Positions 45,455-55,297 of a stretch of 64,000 bases of DNA are shown here, piece after piece. Below the pieces are notes generated by a model, which saw only the letters and a list, made by a program, of their open reading frames with translations, did not search any database and was not told where the DNA came from. The translations under genes and the position numbers were made by a program. Positions within the stretch are counted from its first letter, which is position 1. Each line of letters opens with the position of its first letter. Source of the stretch: Paraburkholderia ginsengisoli NBRC 100965 (lineage in GTDB: Bacteria; Pseudomonadota; Gammaproteobacteria; Burkholderiales; Burkholderiaceae); NCBI RefSeq assembly GCF_000739735.1, contig NZ_BBJF01000004.1:868001-932000 (forward strand). The letters run 5' to 3'.

Positions 45455-46363
45455 ATGGCAGTTCGCACGACAGGCCGGCATGCCGGCGATACGAAGTCCC
45501 GCATCCTCGACGCCGCGGAAGCACTGTTCATCGAATGCGGCTACGAGGCAATGTCGCTGCGCCAGATCACTTCGCGCGCCGAAGTCAATCTCGCGGCGGT
45601 CAACTATCACTTCGGCAGCAAGGAATCGCTGATTCATTCGATGCTCTCGCGCCGCCTCGATCAGCTCAACGAGGAACGGCTCAAGCTGCTCGACCGCTTC
45701 GACGCGATGCTCGGCGCGCGTCTGACCTGCGAGCACGTGCTCGGCGCGATGTTCATTCCGGCGCTGCGTCTTTCACGCGATCCGCGCGTCGGGGGCAAGG
45801 CGTTTCTGCGTTTGCTCGGGCGCGCTTATACCGACCCGTCGTCGTTCATTCGCGACTTTCTGAATGGGCATTACGCTTCAGTGGCCGTGCGCTTTTTCGA
45901 TGCGTTCCAGCTCGCGTTGCCGCATCTGCCGCGCGAGGAACTCGGCTGGCGTCTGCACTTCGCGATTGGCGCGCTGTCGGGCGTGCTGGCCGGCACCGAT
46001 ACCGACAGCCTGATCTCCGAGTTTTCGCAGGGCAAGTCGATGAACGACCTGCAACTGATCGCACGCCTTGCATCGCTGATGGTGGCTGCGCTCAAAGCGC
46101 CGCTGCCGGACGGCTCGCAACTGGCGACGTTTGCGGCGGTGCTCGGCGATGCGACCGACGGTGGCGCGGAAGGCGGTACACAAGGTGCTACCGGTAGCGC
46201 GGGCGCATGCGGGTTGCAAGGCGCAAGCGCGGCCGCCACCCCGGCTGCGTCGCCAGCGCAAAGCGGCACGGGAGCGTCGGCGGAAGGATCGTCCGACGGA
46301 GAACGCCGTAGCGGCAACATCGAAGCGGCTTCTTTTCAAGCCGCGCTGCACGGCACGGCATAG
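45455..46363 (+). CDS. TetR-family regulator, PsrA-like
   Basis: 302 residues. N-terminal HTH: LDAAEALFIECGYEAMSLRQ, then SRAEVNLAAVNYHFGSKESL. The ligand domain spans about 65-215. The last 80 residues are Ala/Gly/Ser-rich and unstructured, longer than in Pseudomonas PsrA. PsrA homologues sense long-chain fatty acyl groups and repress fatty-acid degradation. The gene precedes fadE and the beta-oxidation genes, which supports that role. GGGAGA lies before ATG 45455. Confidence 0.82.
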   Translation: MAVRTTGRHAGDTKSRILDAAEALFIECGYEAMSLRQITSRAEVNLAAVNYHFGSKESLIHSMLSRRLDQLNEERLKLLDRFDAMLGARLTCEHVLGAMFIPALRLSRDPRVGGKAFLRLLGRAYTDPSSFIRDFLNGHYASVAVRFFDAFQLALPHLPREELGWRLHFAIGALSGVLAGTDTDSLISEFSQGKSMNDLQLIARLASLMVAALKAPLPDGSQLATFAAVLGDATDGGAEGGTQGATGSAGACGLQGASAAATPAASPAQSGTGASAEGSSDGERRSGNIEAASFQAALHGTA

Positions 46364-46856
46364 AGGCGATGCGCGACCCGCCGCGGACGGCGCCGTCAAG
46401 GGCCGTCTGCGCGGGACCTGGCCGCAAGCGGCGCGCGATTTGCCAGGCAGACCGAAGCTTCAATGCGGCAACCGATATCCGCCAGCCCAGATAGCCTCGC
46501 CGTAACACGCAGTAGCTACGCAACGACCGTCGGCACCCGCAACGCACATCAGCAAACCAGCAAATCAGTAAACGGACACGATGAATTCCGCAGATCCGCA
46601 CAGCACGTCGAGGCCCCCGCACCTAAGCAACATCTCGCTGTCGAACCGACAGTACGGCACAAACAGCGTCACGAGCGCGGTTCGCAAGCGAGGCACGAAG
46701 AACGGTTCAAAGCGCACGAAACGCCCGCAGCACCCCAAGCACGCGGCGAAGCAAGCACACCGCCACACGTAAAAGAAGCACGAAGATCAACAGAACGCGA
46801 ACCGTCCGCGCCCCGTGAACGAGTCCGCACGCATCATCGATACAGGAGGAAACGTC
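46364..46856 (+). other. Gap between the TetR gene and fadE
   Basis: About 490 bp. A 63-codon frame at 46581-46772 is very basic (Arg/His/Lys-rich) and has no ribosome site, so I do not call it. The region ends in the fadE ribosome site AGGAGG. No PsrA-type palindrome is obvious here. Confidence 0.4.
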
Positions 46857-49355
46857 ATGCCGTGGTTCATCCTATTGCTCGTCATCGCCGCGCTCGCGCT
46901 GCTCTACATTCAGGCGCGCGCGCCATGGTGGCTGGCCGTCATGATCGTGTGGGTGGCGGCGGCGCATGTGAGCGGCGCGGCGGGCCCCGTTCTCACGACG
47001 CTGTTCGCGATCGTGCTCGTCCTCCCTGCGCTCGTGCTCACGGTGAAGCCGCTGCGTCGCGCGTGGCTGACGAAGCCGGTGCTCGGCATCTTCCGCAAGA
47101 TCCTGCCGGAGATGTCGCCGACCGAGCGCGACGCGATCGAAGCCGGCACGGTCTGGTGGGACGCCGAGCTGTTCTCGGGACGCCCGCATTGGGACACGCT
47201 GCTAGGCTACGGCCCGGCCACGCTGACAGCCGAAGAGCAGACCTTCCTCGACGTCGACTGCGAGCAGTTGTGCGATCTCGCAAACGACTGGGAAACCACC
47301 ATGGTCTGGCAGGACCTGTCGCCGACCACCTGGCAGTTCATCAAGGAGCGCGGCTTTCTCGGCATGATCATTCCGAAGCAGTACGGCGGCAAGCAGTTCT
47401 CCGCGTACGCGCATTCGCAGGTCATCATGAAGCTCGCGACGCGCTGCTCGGCCGCCGCCGTGTCGGTGATGGTGCCGAACTCGCTCGGTCCCGCCGAACT
47501 GCTGATGCACTACGGCACCGAGGAGCAAAAGAACCACTACCTGCCGCGTCTAGCGCGTGGCGATGAAATCCCCTGCTTCGCGTTGACGAGCCCTTACGCG
47601 GGTTCCGACGCCGCCGCGATTCCCGACGTCGGCATCGTCTGCAAAGGCATGTTCGAAGGCCGCGAGACGCTGGGCTTTCGCGTCACGTGGGACAAGCGCT
47701 ACATCACGCTCGGGCCGATCGCGACGGTGCTCGGCCTCGCGTTCCGTGCGCTCGATCCCGACCGCCTGCTCGGCTCGAACGAAGAGCCCGGTATCACCTG
47801 CGCGCTGATTCCGACCGATCACCCGGGCGTGAACATCGGCCGCCGTCACTGGCCGTTGAACGCGGTATTCCAGAACGGCCCGAACTCGGGCAAGGACGTG
47901 TTCATTCCGCTCGACTGGGTGATCGGCGGCCGCGCGCAGGTCGGCAACGGCTGGCGCATGCTGATGGAGTGTCTCGCGGCGGGCCGCGCGATTTCGCTGC
48001 CGTCGTCGAATGTCGGGATGGCGAAGATCGCCGTGCGCGGCACCGGCGCGTATGCCGCGGTGCGCCGTCAGTTCCGCACTGCCGTCGGCAAGTTCGAGGG
48101 CGTGCAGGAAGCACTCGGCCGCATGGGCGGCAACCTCTACGTGATGGACGCCGCGCGCCGCCTGTCCGCGCATGCGGTGGATCTCGGCGAAAAACCGTCG
48201 GTGATTTCCGCGATCGCGAAGTATCACATCACCGAGCGCGCCCGCATGGTCATCAACGACGGCATGGACGTCGCCGCCGGCAAGGGCATCTGCATGGGTC
48301 CGTCGAACTTTCTCGCGCGCGCCTATCAGCAGGTGCCGATCGCGATCACCGTGGAAGGCGCGAACATCCTCACGCGCTGCCTGATCATCTTCGGCCAGGG
48401 CGCGATCCGCTGTCATCCGTATGTGCTGAAGGAAATGGCCGCGACGCGCGAAACGGATCACGCGAAGGCGCTGCGCGATTTCGACTCGGCGTTCTTCGGG
48501 CATGTGAGCTTCACGCTTTCCAACGTCGTGCGCAGTTTCGTGTACGGCGTGACAGGCGGTGCCTTCATCGCGAAGCCGCGCAGCGCGTATGCGCCGCTGC
48601 ATGCGTATTACCGCGCGGCCACGCGCATCTCGACCGCTTTCGCGCTACTCGCCGACGTGTCGATGTTCGTGCTCGGCGGCGACCTGAAACGCCGTGAACG
48701 CATCTCCGGACGACTCGGCGACGTGCTCTCGCAGTTGTACCTGATCTCGGCCACGCTCAAGCGTTTCGAAGACGAAGGCCGTCAGGAGGAAGATCTGCCG
48801 CTCGTGCGCTGGGGCGTCGAGGATTCGCTGTACAAGGCGCAGCAGGCGCTCGACGGCGTGCTCGCGAATTACCCGAACCGTTTCGCCGCCGTCCTCGTGC
48901 GCGTGCTCGCGTTCCCGTTTGGTCTGCCGCATCGCGAACCGTCGGATCGTCTCGGCAGCGAGATCGCCGAGCTGATGCAAACGCCAGGCGCTGCGCGCGA
49001 GCGTCTGGTGTCCGACTCGTACGTGCCGCATCCGGACGTCGACGCGCTTGGCTACGGCGAACTGGTGTTCGAACTGAACCCGCGCTTCACGCAGATCGAC
49101 CAGAAGCTGCGCGAAGCGGTGAAGCAAAGCCTGCTCGCGCCGATGCCGCAAAGCCTCGCGCACCTCGCCGCGTGGACCGACGCCGCGCAGCGGCAAGGCC
49201 TGATCGATGCCGACGAGCGCCGCGTGCTCGACGATTACGCCCGCTATGGCGCGCTGGTCGTGAAGGTCGACGACTTCCCGGCCGATTTCGACATGCTCGC
49301 CAGTCTGCAAAAACGCAAGGAGTCGCTCGACAAGGCGCTGGAACTCGCGGCCTGA
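46857..49355 (+). CDS. fadE: Membrane-associated acyl-CoA dehydrogenase FadE
   Basis: 832 residues from ATG 46857, six bases after AGGAGG. It catalyses the first step of fatty-acid beta-oxidation (acyl-CoA to trans-2-enoyl-CoA). Two N-terminal membrane helices (about 3-22, 27-60) are typical of the FadE type. The dehydrogenase core has FIKERGFLGMIIPKQYGGKQ, then CFALTSPYAGSDAAAIPD, CLAAGRAISLPSSNVGMAK and the C-terminal DUF1974-like part from about residue 590. Length equals E. coli FadE (814). It is the first gene of the beta-oxidation cluster and a likely PsrA target. Confidence 0.94.
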   Translation: MPWFILLLVIAALALLYIQARAPWWLAVMIVWVAAAHVSGAAGPVLTTLFAIVLVLPALVLTVKPLRRAWLTKPVLGIFRKILPEMSPTERDAIEAGTVWWDAELFSGRPHWDTLLGYGPATLTAEEQTFLDVDCEQLCDLANDWETTMVWQDLSPTTWQFIKERGFLGMIIPKQYGGKQFSAYAHSQVIMKLATRCSAAAVSVMVPNSLGPAELLMHYGTEEQKNHYLPRLARGDEIPCFALTSPYAGSDAAAIPDVGIVCKGMFEGRETLGFRVTWDKRYITLGPIATVLGLAFRALDPDRLLGSNEEPGITCALIPTDHPGVNIGRRHWPLNAVFQNGPNSGKDVFIPLDWVIGGRAQVGNGWRMLMECLAAGRAISLPSSNVGMAKIAVRGTGAYAAVRRQFRTAVGKFEGVQEALGRMGGNLYVMDAARRLSAHAVDLGEKPSVISAIAKYHITERARMVINDGMDVAAGKGICMGPSNFLARAYQQVPIAITVEGANILTRCLIIFGQGAIRCHPYVLKEMAATRETDHAKALRDFDSAFFGHVSFTLSNVVRSFVYGVTGGAFIAKPRSAYAPLHAYYRAATRISTAFALLADVSMFVLGGDLKRRERISGRLGDVLSQLYLISATLKRFEDEGRQEEDLPLVRWGVEDSLYKAQQALDGVLANYPNRFAAVLVRVLAFPFGLPHREPSDRLGSEIAELMQTPGAARERLVSDSYVPHPDVDALGYGELVFELNPRFTQIDQKLREAVKQSLLAPMPQSLAHLAAWTDAAQRQGLIDADERRVLDDYARYGALVVKVDDFPADFDMLASLQKRKESLDKALELAA

Positions 49356-49496
49356 ACACGGGCCCGAATGCGAGCCCGAGTACGTGAAAAAAACATCCTG
49401 GGAACGCGCACCCGATGCGCCCAACTCAGTGCACACTGACACACGTCCGATGCCTCAGCGACTTCCTGCGGGCGCGTCCAGCGGAGCCACAATAAT

Positions 49497-50912
49497 ATGA
49501 ACGACTCTTATCTGAAGTTCGTCAACTCGCCGTTCGGCGCGCGGCTCGCGCGCTCGCTCGGCCTGCCGAAGCCCGAGGTGCTGCGCCGCTATCGCGCGGA
49601 CCGCCCCGAGTTCGAGGGTCTGGTGGCGATCGGCGCGGGCCGCGAGCCGCGCCTGCTCGATGCGCTCGCGAACCTGATCGCGAGCATCGGCGTAACGAGC
49701 GTCGCGCACGAAAGCGCCGGCCTGTGGGTGCCGCTCGCGAACCGGCATGGCCTGATGACCGGACGGTTCGAACCCGCGGAGTCCGGCTCGCAAGGCAAGC
49801 TGGCCGCGCTGCTGTTCGACGCGAGCGGTATCGAAGACAGCAGTCAGTTGGCGCCGCTGCATGGGTTCTTCCACGACACGCTGCGCTCGCTCGGCAGATG
49901 CGGCCGCATCGTCGTGCTGGGACGGCCGCCCGAGGCTTGCGCGAGCCCGCGCCAATGGACCGCGCAGCGCGCGCTCGAAGGCTTCACGCGCTCGCTCGGC
50001 AAGGAAGCGCGGCGCGGCATCACCGCGAATCTCGTCTATGTCGCGCAGGGCGCGGAAGGCAGCGTCGAAGCGACGCTGCGCTTTTTTCTGTCGCCGCGTT
50101 CGGCGTATGTATCGGGCCAGGTGGTGCGTATCGATACCGGCGGCGCCACCGCCCCCACCTCCTCCGCCTTCGACTGGTCGCAGCCGCTCGCGGGCCGGCG
50201 CGCGGTCGTGACCGGCGCCGCGCGCGGCATCGGCGCGTCGATTGCGAGCGTGCTGGCGGCCGAAGGCGCGCACGTCATCGGCATCGACATCCCGTCCGCG
50301 CGTGACGCGCTCGACGCCACCATGCGCCAGCTGAACGGCACCGCGCTCGCGTTCGACATCGCCGCGCCGGAAGCCCCCGCGCAGATTGCCGCCGCGCTCG
50401 ACGAACAGGGCGTCGACATCGTCGTGCACAACGCCGGCATCACGAAGGACAAAACCATCGCGAAGGTGGCCGAGGCCGCGTGGCAAAGCGTCATCGACAT
50501 CAACCTGAGTGCGCAGGAACGCATCGACGATGCGCTGCTCGCCGCCGGCATTCTGCGCGACGGCGGACGGATCGTCGGCGTGTCGTCGATCAGCGGCATT
50601 GCGGGCAACCTCGGCCAGACCAATTACGCGGCCTCGAAGGCCGGCGTGATCGGCCGCGTGCAGAGCATGGCGCCGCAGTTGCGCGCGCGCGGCATCACGA
50701 TCAACGCGGTCGCGCCCGGCTTCATCGAAACCCAGATGACCGCGAAGATTCCGTTGACCCTCCGCGAAGCCGGCCGCCGCATGAACTCGATGAGCCAGGG
50801 CGGCCAGCCGGTCGACGTCGCGCAGACCATCGCGTGGCTCGCCCATCCGGGCGCGGCCGGCGTCACTGGCCAGGTCGTGCGCGTGTGTGGACAAAGCCTG
50901 ATTGGAGCGTGA
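49497..50912 (+). CDS. FabG4-like 3-oxoacyl-ACP/CoA reductase (long form)
   Basis: 471 residues. An N-terminal Rossmann-like domain without catalytic residues (about 1-225) precedes an SDR domain: VVTGAARGIGASIASVLAAE, HNAGIT, Ser-Tyr-Lys in GVSSISGIAGNLGQTNYAAS with K following, and the C-terminal NAVAPGFIETQMTAKIP. The two-domain arrangement equals mycobacterial high-molecular-weight FabG (FabG4). Here it would reduce or oxidise 3-oxoacyl/3-hydroxyacyl-CoA. It lies between fadE and the MaoC gene, replacing a FadB-type dehydrogenase. Confidence 0.9.
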   Translation: MNDSYLKFVNSPFGARLARSLGLPKPEVLRRYRADRPEFEGLVAIGAGREPRLLDALANLIASIGVTSVAHESAGLWVPLANRHGLMTGRFEPAESGSQGKLAALLFDASGIEDSSQLAPLHGFFHDTLRSLGRCGRIVVLGRPPEACASPRQWTAQRALEGFTRSLGKEARRGITANLVYVAQGAEGSVEATLRFFLSPRSAYVSGQVVRIDTGGATAPTSSAFDWSQPLAGRRAVVTGAARGIGASIASVLAAEGAHVIGIDIPSARDALDATMRQLNGTALAFDIAAPEAPAQIAAALDEQGVDIVVHNAGITKDKTIAKVAEAAWQSVIDINLSAQERIDDALLAAGILRDGGRIVGVSSISGIAGNLGQTNYAASKAGVIGRVQSMAPQLRARGITINAVAPGFIETQMTAKIPLTLREAGRRMNSMSQGGQPVDVAQTIAWLAHPGAAGVTGQVVRVCGQSLIGA

Positions 50913-50914
50913 CC

Positions 50915-51859
50915 ATGCGTGAGCCGGGTGATCCGTTCGGAGAAGGCTATGCATCGGGCGCCGCGCATTCTGGTGCGGCGCGGCCCAAAACCGTCGTCGT
51001 CGAAACCTTGCCCGCGCCGGCCAAACTTTATGCGCGCGCGTTGACGGGCATCGTCAAGCGTGGACGTTCAACGCAAGCGCCGCAACTGCCGCCGCTGCGC
51101 CTCGTGCGCCCCGCCGTCGCGCTCGACCCGGGGCCGGTCTGGCGCTACGCGCGCGTGTGCGGCTTCATCCCCGAGCACGGCGTGCCGCTCACCTACCCGC
51201 ATCTGCTCGCGTTTCCCTTGCATCTGCTGATGCTGACCGACCCTGCGTTTCCGTGGCCGGCACTCGGACTCGTGCATCTGGCGAACCACGTTCGACTGCG
51301 CCGGCCGCTCACCTACAAGGACGTGCTGCGCGTCGAGGTGGAATTCGGCGCGCTGCTGCGTCACGACAAAGGCCAGGCGTTCGTGCTGCACACGCGCATG
51401 TACCGGCGCGGCGAGGCGGTGTGGGATGGCGACAGCGTCTATCTGAAGCGCGCGGTGCCGGCGAGCGGCAACCCGCTCGATCCACTCGAACTCGGGCCGC
51501 ACGCGCTGCAACGCATCGCGCGCTGGCAACTTGCGCCGCAGCTGGGCCGTGACTACGCGAGTGTGTCGGGCGACTACAACCCGATCCACCTCACCGCGCT
51601 ATCGGCGAAGGCGTTCGGTTTTCCGCGCGCGATCGCGCACGGCATGTGGACGCTGGCGCGCGCCGCCTCCGCGCTGCAACCGCCGAAGCCGCTCGCCGAA
51701 GCAACGCTGAGCGCCGAGTTCAAACTGCCGCTGCTGCTGCCCGGTGAAGCGACGTTGTGGAGCGCGTCGCCGTCGCTGATCGAACGCGATATCGAGGTGC
51801 GCGATATCGCCGGAGAGAAGCCGCATCTCCGCGGCCGCATGCAGTGGCGGCTGCAGTGA
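50915..51859 (+). CDS. MaoC-type (R)-enoyl-CoA hydratase, two-hot-dog
   Basis: 314 residues. Two hot-dog folds: the N-terminal half (LTYPHLLAFPLHLLMLTDPA) is degenerate. The C-terminal half has the hydratase motif YASVSGDYNPIHLTALSAKA, then FGFPRAIAHGMW, with catalytic Asp and His. It hydrates enoyl-CoA to the (R)-3-hydroxyacyl-CoA. It starts 2 bp after the reductase stop, with GGAG overlapping that gene, so the two are coupled. Confidence 0.9.
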   Translation: MREPGDPFGEGYASGAAHSGAARPKTVVVETLPAPAKLYARALTGIVKRGRSTQAPQLPPLRLVRPAVALDPGPVWRYARVCGFIPEHGVPLTYPHLLAFPLHLLMLTDPAFPWPALGLVHLANHVRLRRPLTYKDVLRVEVEFGALLRHDKGQAFVLHTRMYRRGEAVWDGDSVYLKRAVPASGNPLDPLELGPHALQRIARWQLAPQLGRDYASVSGDYNPIHLTALSAKAFGFPRAIAHGMWTLARAASALQPPKPLAEATLSAEFKLPLLLPGEATLWSASPSLIERDIEVRDIAGEKPHLRGRMQWRLQ

Positions 51860-52016
51860 CGCGCACGCGTGTTCTTGCGTGCACGTGCGGTGGAATTAAC
51901 GCCATCGGCGTTCGTTGTTGTATCAGGATGCCGCGAGCGCCGAGCGCGCGCCACGCCGCATGAGACACCCCCTTTGCATCACCCGATAACCAGAAACCGA
52001 TCCCAAGGAGCCGAGC

Positions 52017-53318
52017 ATGTCCAACCCGCTACCCGCCGTGCGCCGCGTCGCCATCGTCGGGGGCAACCGGATACCGTTTGCCCGCTCGAACACCGCCTAC
52101 GCGACCGCGTCGAATCAGGACATGCTGACGTTCACGCTGCAAGGGCTGATCGACCGCTACAGCCTGCACGGCGAACGTCTCGGCGAAGTCGCGGCGGGCG
52201 CCGTCATCAAGCATTCGCGCGACTTCAATCTGACGCGCGAAGCCGTGCTGTCCACCTCGCTCGCGAAGGAAACGCCCGCTTACGACGTGCAGCAGGCTTG
52301 CGGCACCGGACTCGAAGCGGCGATTCTGGTCGCCAACAAGATCGCGCTCGGGCAGATCGAGGTGGGCATTGCGGGCGGCGTCGATACCACGTCGGACGCG
52401 CCGATCGGCGTCAACGAGAAGATGCGCAAGATCCTGCTCGAAGCGAACCGCGGCAAGAGCACCGGACAGCGCGTCGGCGCGCTAACGCGGCTGCGGCCCG
52501 GCATGTTCTTCAAGCCGCTTCTGCCGCGCAACGGCGAGCCGCGCACGGGCCTGTCGATGGGCGAGCATTGCGAGTTGATGGCCAAGCGCTGGAACATCTC
52601 GCGCGAGGCGCAGGACGTGCTCGCCTGCGAGAGTCATCGCAAGCTCAGCGAAGCGTACGCGCGCGGTTTCGTCAACGATCTGATGACGCCGTACCGCGGC
52701 CTCGCGCGTGACAATAATCTGCGCGCCGATCTGACGCTCGAAAAACTCGCGAGCCTGAAGCCGGTGTTCGACCGCGACGCCGGCACGCTGACCGCCGGCA
52801 ATTCGACGCCGCTCACCGACGGCGCCTCCGCCGTGCTGCTCGCAAGCGAGGACTGGGCGGCGAGGCGCGGTCTGCCGGTGCTCGCCTATTTGAGCTGGTC
52901 GGAGACGGCGGCCGTCGACTTCTTCGACAAAAAGGAAGGCCTGCTGATGGCGCCCGCCTATGCGGTGCCGCGCATGTTGACGCGCGCCGGCCTCACGTTG
53001 CAGGACTTCGATTTTTACGAAATCCACGAAGCTTTTGCCGCGCAGGTGTTATGCACGCTCGCGGCGTGGCAGGATGACGAGTATTGCCGCGCGCAACTCG
53101 GCTTGCCTGGCCCGCTCGGCACGATCGATCGGACGAAACTGAACGTGAACGGCAGTTCGCTCGCCACCGGTCATCCGTTCGCGGCGACGGGCGGGCGCAT
53201 CATTGCGAGCCTCGCGAAAATGCTCGCGCAACTCGACAAACCCGCGGGCACCGCGCGCGGACTGATCTCGATCTGCGCGGCGGGCGGCCAGGGGGTGGTC
53301 GCGATTCTGGAGCGCTGA
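52017..53318 (+). CDS. fadI: Acetyl-CoA C-acyltransferase (FadI-like thiolase)
   Basis: 433 residues. It cleaves 3-oxoacyl-CoA to acetyl-CoA and a shortened acyl-CoA. Nucleophile Cys in YDVQQACGTGLEAAI, His in NVNGSSLATGHPFAATGGR, and the second Cys in SICAAGGQGVVAI. The length and N-terminus (VRRVAIVGGNRIPFARSNTA) fit the FadI group. About 160 bp after the MaoC gene and 100 bp before fadD. Confidence 0.92.
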   Translation: MSNPLPAVRRVAIVGGNRIPFARSNTAYATASNQDMLTFTLQGLIDRYSLHGERLGEVAAGAVIKHSRDFNLTREAVLSTSLAKETPAYDVQQACGTGLEAAILVANKIALGQIEVGIAGGVDTTSDAPIGVNEKMRKILLEANRGKSTGQRVGALTRLRPGMFFKPLLPRNGEPRTGLSMGEHCELMAKRWNISREAQDVLACESHRKLSEAYARGFVNDLMTPYRGLARDNNLRADLTLEKLASLKPVFDRDAGTLTAGNSTPLTDGASAVLLASEDWAARRGLPVLAYLSWSETAAVDFFDKKEGLLMAPAYAVPRMLTRAGLTLQDFDFYEIHEAFAAQVLCTLAAWQDDEYCRAQLGLPGPLGTIDRTKLNVNGSSLATGHPFAATGGRIIASLAKMLAQLDKPAGTARGLISICAAGGQGVVAILER

Positions 53319-53418
53319 GCCGCGCCGCCGTGCGCGCCAGACGCGCTGTACCTGCTTCGACGACTGGCCGCCAAACCAGCACATAAACAGATGAAGCCCC
53401 GGCTTCAGGAGACGACCG

Positions 53419-55185
53419 ATGACCCAGCCTACTCAAGCCCCGCTCCCGCCCGCCGCCGGACCCGCAGCAGCGCACGCGCCGAACACCGACGGCATCTGGT
53501 ACGCGTCGTACCCGGCCGGCGTGCCGCACGACATCGACGTCACGCAATACGCGTCGCTCGTGCAGTTCTTCGACGAATGCATCGCGCAGTTTCGCGAGCG
53601 GGTCGCGTATGTGAGCGTCGGCGCGAATCTGACGTACGGCGAACTGGGCCGCAAGGCCACCGCGTTCGCCGCGTATCTGCAAAGCGTCGGCGTGAAGCCC
53701 GGCGAACGCGTCGCGATCATGCTGCCGAATACGTTCCAGTACCCGGTCGCGCTGTTCGGCGTGCTGAAGGCCGGCGCGGTGGTGGTCAACGTGAACCCGC
53801 TCTACACGGTGCGCGAACTCGCGCATCAGTTGAAGGACAGCGGCGCGCAAACCATCATCGTGTTCGAGAACTTCGCGAAGACCGTCGAGGACGCGTTGCC
53901 GGGCACCAAAGTGAAGAACGTGATCGTGACGGGTCTCGGCGATCTGCTCGCCGACGGCCTGAACCTGAAGGGACGTGTGCTCAACTTCATGTTGCGCCAC
54001 GTGAAGAAGATGGTGCCCGCGTACAAACTGCCGCAGGCGGTGCCGCTGCTCGACGCGCTGTCGGTCGGCTACTCGCGCCCGCTCACGCCCGTGCGCGCCA
54101 CGCACGACGACATCGCATTCCTGCAGTACACCGGCGGCACCACCGGCGTCGCGAAAGGCGCGATGCTCACGCACCGGAACATCATCGCGAATCTGCTGCA
54201 GGCGAAGGCCTGGTCCGAGGGACAGTTGAACGGCGACATCGAAACGGTGCTCACGCCGCTGCCGCTCTATCACATCTATTCGCTGACCGTGAACGCGCTG
54301 ATCTTCATGGGACTCGGCGGGCGCAACATCCTGATCGCCAATCCGCGCGACATGAAGCGCGTGATGATGATCATCCGTCACGAAAAATTCACCGGCATGA
54401 CCGCCGTCAACACCCTCTACAACGCGTTCCTCGACAACGAGGAGTTTTGCAAGCGCGACTTCTCGAATCTCAAGCTCGCGATGGCGGGCGGCATGGCCAC
54501 GCAAAAAGCGGTGGCCGACCGCTTCAAGGCCGTCACCGGTAAACCGATCATCGAGGGCTACGGGCTCACCGAATGCTCGCCGATCGTGTCGATGAACCCG
54601 GTCGACCTCTTCAACATGCGCGACTTCGAAGGCTCGATCGGTTTGCCCGCGCCGTCCACGCACGTGCGCTTCCGCAAGGACGACGGCAGCTGGGCGAACA
54701 TCGGCGAAGCGGGCGAGCTATGCGTGAAGGGACCGCAGGTGATGAAAGGCTACTGGAACCGCCCGGAGGAAACCGCCAAGGTGCTCGACGACGACGGCTG
54801 GCTCGCGACCGGCGACATCGGCGTGATGGACTCGCGCGGTTTCATCCGCCTGATCGATCGCAAGAAGGACATGATCCTGGTGTCGGGCTTCAACGTCTAT
54901 CCGAACGAAGTCGAAGACGTGATCGCCGCACTGCCGGACGTGCGCGAAGTGGCGGCAATCGGCGTGCCCGATGCGGCGCAGGGCGAGCGGGTGAAGGTAT
55001 TTATCGTGAGACGCAGTCCCACGCTGACCGCCGAACAGGTCATCGCGCATTGCCGCAAGAATCTGACCGGCTACAAGGTGCCGAAGCTGGTCGAGTTCCG
55101 CGAGGAACTGCCGCAAACCAACGTCGGAAAGATTCTGCGCCGCGCGCTGCGCGCTGAGGAACTCGCGAAGCAAAAGTCTGCCTGA
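53419..55185 (+). CDS. fadD: Long-chain fatty-acid--CoA ligase
   Basis: 588 residues. It activates fatty acids with ATP and CoA at the inner membrane. The AMP-binding motif is AFLQYTGGTTGVAKGAMLTH, with A5 GYGLTECSPIVSMNP, A8 LDDDGWLATGDIGVMDSRGF, then IRLIDRKKDMILVSGFNVYP and the C-terminal Lys in NVGKILRRALR. FadD signature GWLATGDIG is present. It completes the set needed for fatty-acid degradation in this cluster. Confidence 0.95.
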   Translation: MTQPTQAPLPPAAGPAAAHAPNTDGIWYASYPAGVPHDIDVTQYASLVQFFDECIAQFRERVAYVSVGANLTYGELGRKATAFAAYLQSVGVKPGERVAIMLPNTFQYPVALFGVLKAGAVVVNVNPLYTVRELAHQLKDSGAQTIIVFENFAKTVEDALPGTKVKNVIVTGLGDLLADGLNLKGRVLNFMLRHVKKMVPAYKLPQAVPLLDALSVGYSRPLTPVRATHDDIAFLQYTGGTTGVAKGAMLTHRNIIANLLQAKAWSEGQLNGDIETVLTPLPLYHIYSLTVNALIFMGLGGRNILIANPRDMKRVMMIIRHEKFTGMTAVNTLYNAFLDNEEFCKRDFSNLKLAMAGGMATQKAVADRFKAVTGKPIIEGYGLTECSPIVSMNPVDLFNMRDFEGSIGLPAPSTHVRFRKDDGSWANIGEAGELCVKGPQVMKGYWNRPEETAKVLDDDGWLATGDIGVMDSRGFIRLIDRKKDMILVSGFNVYPNEVEDVIAALPDVREVAAIGVPDAAQGERVKVFIVRRSPTLTAEQVIAHCRKNLTGYKVPKLVEFREELPQTNVGKILRRALRAEELAKQKSA

Positions 55186-55297
55186 CAGGCAATGCGCTTC
55201 GGGCTGCGCCTGGATTGCCGCCGGGTCGCCGCGGGTTGCCCTTGCGTCGTCCTTGCGTCACGCTTGCGACGCCCTCGCGCTTCATTACGGAGAGCTT

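Noticed and set aside
46581..46772. Basic 63-residue ORF before fadE
   Set aside because: No ribosome site, extreme Lys/Arg/His content, and no recognisable helix or motif; better explained as leader or non-coding DNA.
53200..54663. A 487-codon minus-strand frame
   Set aside because: Antisense to the thiolase 3' end and fadD; composition of a shadow frame.
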